From Acidimicrobiaceae bacterium (GTDB lineage Bacteria > Actinomycetota > Acidimicrobiia > Acidimicrobiales > Ilumatobacteraceae), in assembly GCA_947490975.1 (NCBI GenBank), contig CANLHV010000053.1:1-7900 (forward strand): 7,900 bases of DNA. Reading direction: 5' to 3'. Shown piece after piece: positions 1 through 5,697 of the stretch (position 1 is its first letter; each line of letters starts with the position of its first letter). Below the pieces are notes generated by a model. The model searched no databases. It saw only the letters and a list, made by a program, of their open reading frames with translations, and was not told the DNA's origin. A program made the translations under genes and the position numbers.

Positions 1-37
1 GAAGTCGTGTGTACGGGCTAGTAATCGAAAGTTGTGA
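1..37. other. Left-edge non-coding stub
   Basis: These 37 bases lie downstream of the stop codon of the minus-strand flavoprotein gene. I see no strong hairpin followed by a T-run and no start of another gene, so neither a terminator nor a neighbour can be called. Confidence 0.4.
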
Positions 38-1330
38 CTAGGCGTTAGGAAACAACTTAACTATTTTGGCCGCTGCTTTATATGCAGCCTCGGCCGGGCC
101 AATCTCATCTGGTCGCAAAAGGTTGGCCATGATTCGTAGCACCCACTCCATGAGAGTTCGGCTGTGAATGCCAACTCGAGAAAGTTCGCGCATCAAAACT
201 GGTTGACCAATAACGCGGGCAAACAGTCGCGCAACTTTGAAGTACTGACCGTACTCATCGTCGATTAATTGTTCATATCTCTTGAGTGCCATCGCATCAC
301 CAGAGATAAGCGCGTCATGCAAAACATCGGCCGCCATGTGGGCTGTTTCATATGCGTAGTCGATGCCTTCACCATTGAACGGGTTGACGCTTCCTGCGGC
401 ATCGCCAATCACGATGTGAGTTGGTCCGATTTTTGGTCCGACCGAACCGCCCATCGGAATTTTGCCGCTTGTTGCTTTGCATTCAGGTTTTGTCGGATCG
501 ATTTCCCATTTGTCGGCAACCATATGCGCATACGAGTCGAGCAAATGTGTTGTGTTGACATCTTTGAAATTTTTGAATGTCGAAAGCAACCCGACGCCGA
601 TGTTTATGGTGCCATCGCCGACAGGAAATATCCATCCGTAACCTGGCATCGACTTGCCGTTGCGATCTTTAACATCAAGTGCCGACTCGATCCACGGTTC
701 TTGATGTCGTGGGCTTTGCCAATAAGTGCGGATCGCTGTGCCATATGGCCACGCCTTTTCGCGCGAAGTACCCATGCTTCGACCGAAGCGAGAGTTGGCG
801 CCATCGGCGATTAATACATAGTCGGCGTGAATGGCCGCAGTTGTGTTGTTTTCTTTGTTTGTCACCATTGCGCCACGCACGCAGCCCTTTTCCATTATTG
901 GGGCAACTGCTTCGTGCTCTTCGAGAAGTTTTGCACCAGCACTTTGAGCGTTGCGAGCGACCATCATGTCGAGTTCGCGACGACGCACAACATAGCCATA
1001 TCGCGGATAAATCGGATGTGTTGGCCACTGCAATTCGAGGGCTGTGCCGTGGGCGGTTGCACGCAAACCTTCGTAGCGGTGAAATTGTGAGAGTTGCGAT
1101 GACAAACCCATGTCGTCAAGTTGTTTGACTGCACGAGGAGTTAGACCGTCACCGCAAGTTTTTTCGCGCGGAAATTTCTTGCGCTCAACAATTGTTACGT
1201 CGTGTCCATGTTTAGCGAGCCAGAAACCGGCAGCTGAACCTGCTGGACCGCCACCGATGACGAGGACCTCTGTGCGAAGTACTTTTGTGACTTCGCTAGT
1301 TAAATCGAGTGGTTTGATCTCGGTTTCTAT
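38..1330 (-). CDS. Geranylgeranyl-reductase-family FAD-dependent oxidoreductase, probable menaquinone side-chain reductase
   Basis: This is a FAD flavoprotein that probably saturates isoprenoid double bonds. In actinobacteria, relatives (MenJ type) reduce one isoprene unit of menaquinone, and the respiratory neighbours here make that the likeliest role. Read from 1330 the protein is 430 residues, a usual family length. Seen in order (numbered from 1330): a Rossmann GGGPAG at 26-31, an acidic residue in VER at about 49, the family motif CGDGLTPRAV at 59-68, IADGANS near 174-180, a W-FP-D-N-G-G stretch near 233-247, and GDAAGSVNPFNGEG near 309-322. The first ATG is at 1111 and would remove the FAD-binding region and the CGDG motif, so it cannot be the true start. 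No ATG, GTG or TTG occurs in frame between that ATG and the upstream stop at 1333-1331. The first codon after the stop, ATA at 1330-1328, has AGGA six bases upstream. It follows the cytochrome c gene in the same frame and is probably translationally coupled to it. The family call is firm, the menaquinone substrate is inferred, and the start is uncertain. Confidence 0.88.
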   Translation of the reverse strand: METEIKPLDLTSEVTKVLRTEVLVIGGGPAGSAAGFWLAKHGHDVTIVERKKFPREKTCGDGLTPRAVKQLDDMGLSSQLSQFHRYEGLRATAHGTALELQWPTHPIYPRYGYVVRRRELDMMVARNAQSAGAKLLEEHEAVAPIMEKGCVRGAMVTNKENNTTAAIHADYVLIADGANSRFGRSMGTSREKAWPYGTAIRTYWQSPRHQEPWIESALDVKDRNGKSMPGYGWIFPVGDGTINIGVGLLSTFKNFKDVNTTHLLDSYAHMVADKWEIDPTKPECKATSGKIPMGGSVGPKIGPTHIVIGDAAGSVNPFNGEGIDYAYETAHMAADVLHDALISGDAMALKRYEQLIDDEYGQYFKVARLFARVIGQPVLMRELSRVGIHSRTLMEWVLRIMANLLRPDEIGPAEAAYKAAAKIVKLFPNA

Positions 1331-1340
1331 TTATTTTCCT
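1328..1340 (-). promoter_or_regulatory. Shine-Dalgarno and candidate ATA start for the flavoprotein
   Basis: On the minus strand AGGA (1340-1337) is followed by six bases that include the TAA stop of the cytochrome c gene, and then by ATA (1330-1328). The spacing suits initiation at ATA, a rare start codon. The other possibilities are ATC at 1318-1316, a one-base polymorphism or sequencing error turning ATG into ATA, or readthrough of the TAA. Confidence 0.45.
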
Positions 1341-2155
1341 GTTGGTCGTGCATCGGTGCCGACATTCGCAGGTGGGTTTGGAAGAGCCGCAAAATTTTCA
1401 GCAAGGTTGTCGTAATTGACAGAGCCGTTTTCAAGACTTAAAAATATTTCAGATTCAGGAGAACACCAAGTTTCGTATTCGGTCTTCCATTGTTCGCTTT
1501 CAGGGTCGGCGCCACCAATCTCATAACGTTCATGACAGACAACACCGAGAATTTCTGCGTCGGTAAGACCGCCGCCGAATTTTTCTCCTTGTTGAGGCAT
1601 CGGATTGCCGTTGTATGAGAGCGTTTCGTGCGCGCCGCCCTCACGATTTGCGTCACCGTAAACCTTGATGCCTGCAGAAACGAATTGTTGCGAACCGGCG
1701 TAGACGAAGTTCAACATGTCTTCGATTTTTGGAAAAGTTTTTAGAACTTCACCCTGATACAACGTGCGACCGGCGCCACCTTCACCGTTGGCGCCGTGAC
1801 AACCTGCGCAAGAACCGTAAACACTTTCACCGACAGCCATCGGACCTTCTACAGTTTTTTCTTGCGGTTTAACGGCGAGTAGATACATGAATGCCCAGAA
1901 AGGCAACAAGCTCAAAGCGGCCATCGCCCAAAACGGAACTTTCTTTCGCGTTTTGGCAGCAACTACATAACTTGGGTCTGGTGGCGGTGGAGGTGGTGCG
2001 CTTGCAACTTGTGGCGCAGCAGTCGGTTTTGTTTCAGACGTTTTCGCCGGAAGGTTTTGCGCATCGGTAGGTGCGTCGGCGGTCGGAGTTTTGCCTGCCG
2101 CCTTGTCGCGCGCCTCTTGCGCACGCTTCAGTAGATGCTCGGGTATTCCGGCCAC
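1331..2155 (-). CDS. Membrane-anchored monohaem cytochrome c with N-terminal IPEHLL module
   Basis: A 274-residue c-type cytochrome, probably an electron carrier on the outer face of the membrane between the quinol-oxidising complex and a terminal oxidase. In order: a positively charged, probably helical N-terminus (residues 1-20) shared with the subunit-IV-like protein encoded at 4108; an Ala/Pro/Thr-rich linker with six consecutive prolines (about 21-72); one membrane helix (about 73-95) after the basic stretch KTRKK; and an extracytoplasmic class-I-like domain with CAGCH (C116, C119, H120) and a likely distal ligand M186 in NPMPQQG. Two further cysteines, C207 and C231, could form a disulfide. 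There is no cleavable signal, and the single helix acts as an anchor. The start is GTG at 2155 with GAGGAG a few bases upstream. The gene is divergent from the main operon and is followed at once, in the same frame, by the flavoprotein. The haem-binding and anchor calls are firm; the redox partner is inferred. Confidence 0.9.
   Translation of the reverse strand: MAGIPEHLLKRAQEARDKAAGKTPTADAPTDAQNLPAKTSETKPTAAPQVASAPPPPPPDPSYVVAAKTRKKVPFWAMAALSLLPFWAFMYLLAVKPQEKTVEGPMAVGESVYGSCAGCHGANGEGGAGRTLYQGEVLKTFPKIEDMLNFVYAGSQQFVSAGIKVYGDANREGGAHETLSYNGNPMPQQGEKFGGGLTDAEILGVVCHERYEIGGADPESEQWKTEYETWCSPESEIFLSLENGSVNYDNLAENFAALPNPPANVGTDARPTGK
2093..2155 (-). repeat. N-terminal IPEHLL module, copy in the cytochrome c gene
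   Basis: The first 20 codons encode MAGIPEHLLKRAQEAR followed by DKAA. They match the start of the gene at 4108 at every residue except D17, which is E in the other copy. Ten codons differ only by synonymous changes, so what is conserved is the peptide and not simply the DNA. Confidence 0.85.
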
Positions 2156-2159
2156 AACT

Positions 2160-2165
2160 CTCCTC
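2160..2165 (-). promoter_or_regulatory. Ribosome binding site of the cytochrome c gene
   Basis: On the minus strand GAGGAG lies four bases before the GTG codon at 2155-2153. This strong Shine-Dalgarno supports the GTG as the start and so supports the N-terminal module as genuine protein. Confidence 0.7.
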
Positions 2166-2225
2166 GGATCAGATTCTTGCAGTTACTTTGTTCTGTTTAA
2201 TAGGTTAGACGCATTGCAGACAAGA

Positions 2226-2231
2226 ATTATA
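2226..2231 (-). promoter_or_regulatory. Candidate -10 box (TATAAT) for the cytochrome c / flavoprotein pair
   Basis: Read on the minus strand this is a perfect TATAAT, which would place a transcription start near 2219 and a 5' leader of about 60 bases. No good -35 match lies 16-18 bases upstream and there is no TGn extension, so the call rests on the -10 alone. Confidence 0.35.
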
Positions 2232-2374
2232 AGTTCACGATCGCACAACCATAGTTACGACTTTGGTTAAGTGAATTGCATGCGAGATTGTTGAGCAATC
2301 GTGAATCGCTGTGACCTACGAGTCAGTCGAGCAGCCTTTACAAATACCGACCTGAATGTCTGCCCGACTAGGCT

Positions 2375-2386
2375 AAAACTAGTTTT
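2375..2386. repeat. 12-bp perfect palindrome AAAACTAGTTTT
   Basis: A perfect inverted repeat with no spacer lies about 27 bases before the first plus-strand gene, just ahead of a purine-rich GAAAGG (2393-2398). Its position suits an operator or part of the 5' leader. It is AT-rich and short, so chance is a real alternative. Confidence 0.35.
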
Positions 2387-2412
2387 TTAGGCGAAAGGCA
2401 AGCCCTCAAACA

Positions 2413-2889
2413 ATGCTCGCGATTGACATTCTCAGATGGCCAGGAGTGAATCAAGCATTCTTGTTTTCGCTCGTGCTGACGACCCTGATGAGCCTTGTTG
2501 TCATACCAATTGGGAAGCGTCGCAAGTTTGATCGTAAAGCAACTTGGGGAGAGGCAATGTTGGCTTCTGCTTACATCTTCTTGGTGTTGTTTTTGGCTTT
2601 TGGTGTCGTGCCGCATCAATTCATCGACCACGCTGACAAAGAGTTGGGTTGGCGAAAAGACAAACTCGTATATGGTCCTTTTGACATTTTGAAGTCAGAC
2701 ACAATCGGTGGCAACTTTCCGATCACGATTAGTTATGAAGCGATTCGTGACATTGTCGCCGTCGGAATTCACGTTTTCTATATCGGGTTGATGATTTACT
2801 TGTTTAGTTGGTGGCAGAAGCGCGGCGAGGTTAAGACCAAAGAAGTTGTTTCATCTAGTTACGGTCGCCCGTTGGTGAAGAAGGGCTGA
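2413..2889 (+). CDS. Unrecognised three-helix membrane protein opening the respiratory operon
   Basis: I do not recognise the family. The 158-residue product has three predicted membrane helices at about 14-33, 47-66 and 112-134. Basic residues after helix 1 (GKRRKFDRK) and after helix 3 (QKRGEVKTK) place those ends in the cytoplasm, so the loop at 67-111 should lie outside. Histidines H68 (end of helix 2), H73 and H120 (in helix 3) are on or near the membrane and could be metal or haem ligands, but nothing proves it. The start is ATG at 2413; a GAAAGG about 14 bases upstream is a weak, distant Shine-Dalgarno. The gene ends three bases before the ferredoxin ATG, so it is the first gene of the cytochrome b / Rieske operon. 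A role as an accessory or assembly subunit of that complex is inferred from position only. Confidence 0.75.
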   Translation: MLAIDILRWPGVNQAFLFSLVLTTLMSLVVIPIGKRRKFDRKATWGEAMLASAYIFLVLFLAFGVVPHQFIDHADKELGWRKDKLVYGPFDILKSDTIGGNFPITISYEAIRDIVAVGIHVFYIGLMIYLFSWWQKRGEVKTKEVVSSSYGRPLVKKG

Positions 2890-2892
2890 GCG

Positions 2893-3306
2893 ATGGCAAA
2901 AACTGACGCAAACCCACCGATGATGCCGTATACCGACGATTATCAACTCGTCGAAGTCGACGCTGAATATTTGAATAAGGCAGTCAAGCCAAAGCAGTTC
3001 ATCCACATTGATCAGTCAGAGTGCATCATGTGCGAAGGTTGCGTCGACATCTGCCCATGGAAGTGCATTCACATGGTCAACCTTGATGCAATTTCAGAAG
3101 CAAACGGCACCGAGATGCCAGGCGAAGACCCATCTGACAAAGTTGTTTTCATAATTGATGATGACGTTTGCACGCGGTGCGCGCTTTGCGTTGATCGTTG
3201 CCCCACAGGTGTGATTATTCTTGGCAAGGTTGGTGCTGCACCTGCAACAGGTGAAACTCATATGCGAACAAATAATCACGGCTATTCGTACGGCATGAGA
3301 TTTTAG
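2893..3306 (+). CDS. 2[4Fe-4S] ferredoxin
   Basis: A 137-residue soluble iron-sulfur protein with two complete cluster-binding motifs: C44-x2-C47-x2-C50-x3-C54-P and C93-x2-C96-x2-C99-x3-C103-P. These predict two [4Fe-4S] clusters. The 38 residues between the motifs include an acidic loop (about 66-82), and the tail from about 113 is extended, so the protein is longer than minimal bacterial ferredoxins. An extra cysteine (C58) follows the first motif. There is no signal peptide or membrane helix, so it should be cytoplasmic. AAGG seven bases before the ATG is its ribosome binding site. It lies between an unknown membrane protein and the b6-like gene, which suggests a peripheral subunit or electron donor of the quinol complex. 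It is not NuoI by position, since the nuo genes begin only at 7569. The cluster type is firm; the partner is inferred. Confidence 0.9.
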   Translation: MAKTDANPPMMPYTDDYQLVEVDAEYLNKAVKPKQFIHIDQSECIMCEGCVDICPWKCIHMVNLDAISEANGTEMPGEDPSDKVVFIIDDDVCTRCALCVDRCPTGVIILGKVGAAPATGETHMRTNNHGYSYGMRF

Positions 3307-3322
3307 GAACGGAGAAAATTAG

Positions 3323-4108
3323 ATGGCACAAATGATTGAACAAAAATCTCGACCGACAGTTAAGCAACGCATGACCAAACTCAATGAGTCGATGCAGTCG
3401 AGCCAAGCCTGGAATTCTATTTTTAGACCAGGGTCAATTTTCAGAAAAGGCTATTCAGATTCGCCAAGAAACCGTTCATATGTCGTGATGAACTCGGTTC
3501 TTTATCACTTGCATCCGGTCAAGGTGAAGCGTCACGCCGTGAAAGTCAGTTACACACTTTGCCTTGGTGGCTTGAGTTTCTTTTTGTTTATTTTGCTGAC
3601 AATCACAGGCATCTTCTTGATGTTTTTCTACCGTCCGACTTCGGCAAACGCGTGGCAAGATATTCAGTCTTTGCATACTTCTGTCACGTTTGGTCTGATG
3701 GTGCGCAACATGCATAGATGGGCCGCACACTTGATGGTGCTCTCGGTGTTTTTGCACATGGCGCGAGTCTTTTATCACGGCGCATATAAAGCTCCACGCG
3801 AATTCAACTGGGTGATCGGCGTTATTTTGCTGACTCTTACGCTGTTGCTTTCGTTCACTGGTTACTTGTTGCCGTGGGATCAACTCGCACTGTGGGCCGT
3901 AACCGTGGGTACCAACATGATGGGTTACTCGCCGGTAATCGGTTCGCAAGTTCGATTCGTGTTGCTGGGTGGCGTTGAAATCGGACCAGAAACTTTGTTG
4001 CGCTGGTATGTATTGCATGTTTTGTTGTTTCCGTTTGTGACAGTCATCTTCCTCGCGATCCACTTCTGGCGCGTGCGTAAAGACGGCGGAATTTCAGGAC
4101 CACTCTGA
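3323..4108 (+). CDS. Cytochrome b N-terminal half (b6-like) of a quinol:cytochrome c oxidoreductase
   Basis: This is the haem-carrying half of a split cytochrome b: 261 residues with four membrane helices (about 81-103, 131-150, 163-184, 229-249). It oxidises quinol and moves electrons across the membrane through two b haems. The ligand pairs are visible: H131 and H145 (14 apart, in HRW...H) and H232 and H247 (15 apart), the b6-type spacing. C80 in LCLGGLSFF aligns with the cysteine that attaches the extra haem c(n)/c(i) in b6f and Bacillus-type complexes. GYLLPW at 180-185 lies near the quinol site, and the protein ends with GISGPL, as split cytochromes b do. A cytoplasmic extension of about 75 residues precedes helix 1, longer than in plant b6. 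GGAG eight bases before the ATG is the ribosome binding site. The stop overlaps the next start by one base (TGATG), so the two halves are translationally coupled. Confidence 0.95.
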   Translation: MAQMIEQKSRPTVKQRMTKLNESMQSSQAWNSIFRPGSIFRKGYSDSPRNRSYVVMNSVLYHLHPVKVKRHAVKVSYTLCLGGLSFFLFILLTITGIFLMFFYRPTSANAWQDIQSLHTSVTFGLMVRNMHRWAAHLMVLSVFLHMARVFYHGAYKAPREFNWVIGVILLTLTLLLSFTGYLLPWDQLALWAVTVGTNMMGYSPVIGSQVRFVLLGGVEIGPETLLRWYVLHVLLFPFVTVIFLAIHFWRVRKDGGISGPL

Positions 4109-4170
4109 TGGCCGGCATTCCAGAACATCTCTTGAAGCGCGCGCAAGAAGCGCGCGAAAAAGCAGCAGCC
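4108..4170 (+). repeat. N-terminal IPEHLL module, copy in the subunit IV-like gene
   Basis: The first 20 codons give nearly the same peptide as those of the divergent cytochrome c (one E/D difference at residue 17), with ten synonymous codon differences. After codon 20 both proteins run into unrelated low-complexity linkers, so the shared unit has a clear edge. Confidence 0.85.
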
Positions 4171-4830
4171 GGTGCAGGCGGCGCAACATCAAGTGCGCCT
4201 GCTGATGGCGATTCGCGAATTCCGAGTGAGTTGCTAGATCGCAACAAGAGTGCAGTTGCAGTTGCCGAAAAGCCTGGCAGTGCTGTAGTCGCAGCACCAG
4301 CCAACGGCAGCTTGCCGTTTGGTGCCGGACCTGGTGGTCACACGCAGAGATTGTTGACTGTTGTTAAATCGGGTTCGATTCAAGATGTCAAAGCAGTGCC
4401 TGTCGACAAGGTGCACACATGGCCGCACTTGTTGGGTATCGAGTTTGTTGCCGCACTTGCATGCACTGCGTTCACATTTATGTTTTCGTGGTTTGTCAAC
4501 GCACCGCTGTTGCAGGCTGCGAACTTCAATCAAACGCCTAATCCGTCGAAAGCGCCTTGGTACTTTCTCGGGTTGCAAGAACTGTTGACAATGTTCCACC
4601 CGATGATTGCCGGTGTGACAATTCCGGGGATGGGCTTGATCATCTTGATGCTCGCTCCTTATCTCGATCGAAATGAATCGAACCGACCAGAAGATCGCAA
4701 GATAATGACAAGTTTGATGACAGTGCACTTGATGTTCTGGGCTGTGCTTGTAATTATCGGTTCGTTCTTCAGAGGTCCTGGTTTCAACTTTGTCTTCCCA
4801 TGGCGTGAAGGCATCTTCTTCGAATTGTGA
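4108..4830 (+). CDS. Cytochrome b C-terminal half (subunit IV-like) with an IPEHLL N-terminal extension
   Basis: This is the second half of the split cytochrome b: 240 residues. Three membrane helices (about 107-130, 165-184, 203-222) match subunit IV. NPSKAPWYFLGLQELL (145-160) is the quinol-oxidation-site region; APWY stands where many bc1 complexes have PEWY, so the usual glutamate is absent. The helical core is preceded by about 100 residues not found in ordinary subunit IV. That extension holds the module MAGIPEHLLKRAQEAR shared with the divergent cytochrome c, then an Ala/Gly-rich linker containing a degenerate second copy, RIPSELLDR (37-45). The extension should be cytoplasmic. The ATG overlaps the b6-like stop by one base. 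Function follows from the helical core and gene order; the role of the extension is unknown. Confidence 0.93.
   Translation: MAGIPEHLLKRAQEAREKAAAGAGGATSSAPADGDSRIPSELLDRNKSAVAVAEKPGSAVVAAPANGSLPFGAGPGGHTQRLLTVVKSGSIQDVKAVPVDKVHTWPHLLGIEFVAALACTAFTFMFSWFVNAPLLQAANFNQTPNPSKAPWYFLGLQELLTMFHPMIAGVTIPGMGLIILMLAPYLDRNESNRPEDRKIMTSLMTVHLMFWAVLVIIGSFFRGPGFNFVFPWREGIFFEL
4219..4242 (+). repeat. Degenerate internal copy of the IPEHLL module
   Basis: Residues 38-45 of the subunit IV-like protein read IPSELLDR, which fits the I-P-x-x-L-L-x-R pattern of residues 4-11 (IPEHLLKR). It lies in an otherwise Ala/Gly/Pro-rich linker. Similarity is limited to about eight residues, so convergence or chance is possible. 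Confidence 0.45.
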
Positions 4831-4845
4831 TCGGATAAAACTTTT

Positions 4846-5697
4846 ATGAACTCAACAACAATCATCACTATTGCAATAGCAGTTCTTGCCGTGCTCGGCT
4901 TGGGTGTTGTGTTAACAGCAACGCGTCGTTCAGACATGAGCGGTGTGGGCGTTTTATCACGCGAAACCCGCAAGCGCGACCGCGATGCCAAAAAATCTTC
5001 ACGCAACGCTCGCCGAGATGTCGAAGCTGAAGCCTCGGCTGCTCGAAGCACTGCAGTTGCTGTAATGCCACCGGCAGCAGTTGAGCCGTGGGTCGCACCA
5101 GATGCTGAAATGATTGGCGAGTCCCGTCGTGCATTTCTTAATCGTGCAACCGGCACTCTTATGAGTGCAAGCCTTGGTGGCTTCGCTGCGGCTTTGATTG
5201 CATTCTTGTGGAAGGGTGCAGATAGTGGCTTTGGTTCAAAAATTAACGCCGGAAAACTCGAAGATGTAATCGGTCAAATCCGAGCTAACAAAGGGTTTTT
5301 ATATTTACCAGAGGCACGTGCCTGGGTAACTGAATATCCAAAAGAAGCGATTTCAAAAGCAGACGCGATTTATGCCGGACAAGGCCCAGTTTTCTCTGGC
5401 ATGTCCGAAGGCATCGTCGCTTTGTATCAGAAGTGCCCACATCTTGGCTGCAAAGTTCCTGAGTGCAAAACATCGCAATGGTTTGAGTGCCCATGTCACG
5501 GTTCGCAGTACAACCGCGTCGGCGAGAAAAAAGGTGGACCAGCACCCCGCGGAATGGATCGTTTCGGCGTCTCGGTTAACAACGGTTTAGTGACTATCGA
5601 TACGGGCACAGTTTTCGGTGGACCGCCGATCGGCGTCAACACGACTGGTCAAGAGGCAGAAGGTCCGCACTGCGTTGGCGGAACGGGCGGACATTAA
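4846..5697 (+). CDS. Rieske [2Fe-2S] protein with twin-arginine-linked membrane helix
   Basis: This is the high-potential iron-sulfur subunit that takes the first electron from quinol and passes it to cytochrome c. It has 283 residues. In order: an N-terminal membrane helix (about 5-25); a cytoplasmic linker rich in charged residues and alanine (about 27-90); a Tat-type motif SRRAFLNR (93-100) leading into a second helix (about 104-122); and the Rieske domain with C197-P-H199-L-G-C202 and C215-P-C217-H218-G-S. By family rules C197, H199, C215 and H218 hold the cluster, and C202 with C217 form the disulfide. Two extra cysteines, C207 and C276, are unusual. Actinobacterial Rieske proteins commonly have three helices with Tat export of the last; this one shows two. 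The gene starts 15 bases after the previous stop, with a weak GGA upstream, and ends directly against the next GTG. Confidence 0.95.
   Translation: MNSTTIITIAIAVLAVLGLGVVLTATRRSDMSGVGVLSRETRKRDRDAKKSSRNARRDVEAEASAARSTAVAVMPPAAVEPWVAPDAEMIGESRRAFLNRATGTLMSASLGGFAAALIAFLWKGADSGFGSKINAGKLEDVIGQIRANKGFLYLPEARAWVTEYPKEAISKADAIYAGQGPVFSGMSEGIVALYQKCPHLGCKVPECKTSQWFECPCHGSQYNRVGEKKGGPAPRGMDRFGVSVNNGLVTIDTGTVFGGPPIGVNTTGQEAEGPHCVGGTGGH

Larger units (their letters stand above)
2156..2412. other. Divergent intergenic region between cytochrome c and the respiratory operon
   Basis: This is the only substantial non-coding stretch in the window (257 bases). It must carry promoters for both directions. 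It contains a TATAAT facing the minus strand (2226-2231), a short inverted repeat GATTG/CAATC at 2286-2300, and a 12-bp palindrome at 2375-2386. I found no convincing -35/-10 pair for the plus-strand operon and no small ORF worth calling. Confidence 0.7.

Noticed and set aside
269..814. Plus-strand open frame of 181 codons
   Set aside because: It lies wholly antisense to the flavoprotein, has an unusual Cys/Arg/His-rich composition, no domain and no ribosome binding site.
38..1111. ATG at 1111 as the start of the flavoprotein
   Set aside because: It would discard GGGPAG and CGDGLTPRAV, which are encoded in the open frame directly upstream, so the coding region must extend to about 1330.
679..1128. 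Plus-strand open frame of 149 codons
   Set aside because: Antisense to the flavoprotein, with composition typical of a shadow frame; no recognisable motif.
1331..1333. Cytochrome c-flavoprotein fusion by stop readthrough
   Set aside because: The frames match and the stop is followed directly by coding sequence, but a well-placed AGGA favours separate initiation, and a cytoplasmic FAD enzyme fused after an extracytoplasmic cytochrome domain would be on the wrong side of the membrane.
2286..2300. Inverted repeat GATTG-TTGAG-CAATC as a terminator or operator
   Set aside because: The stem is only five base pairs, with no T-run after it and no second copy nearby.
2337..2374. TTTACA (2337-2342) and TAGGCT (2369-2374) as a promoter for the plus-strand operon
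   Set aside because: The 26-base spacing is too long for a standard promoter, and no other -10 lies at 16-18 bases.
3476..4063. Minus-strand open frame of 195 codons opposite the b6-like gene
   Set aside because: It is long but entirely antisense to a gene with clear haem-ligand motifs. The Gln/His/Lys/Arg-rich product is what the reverse of membrane-helix codons gives.
4659..5156. Minus-strand open frame of 165 codons across the subunit IV-like / Rieske junction
   Set aside because: Antisense to two firm genes; Arg/Ser/Ala-rich with no domain.
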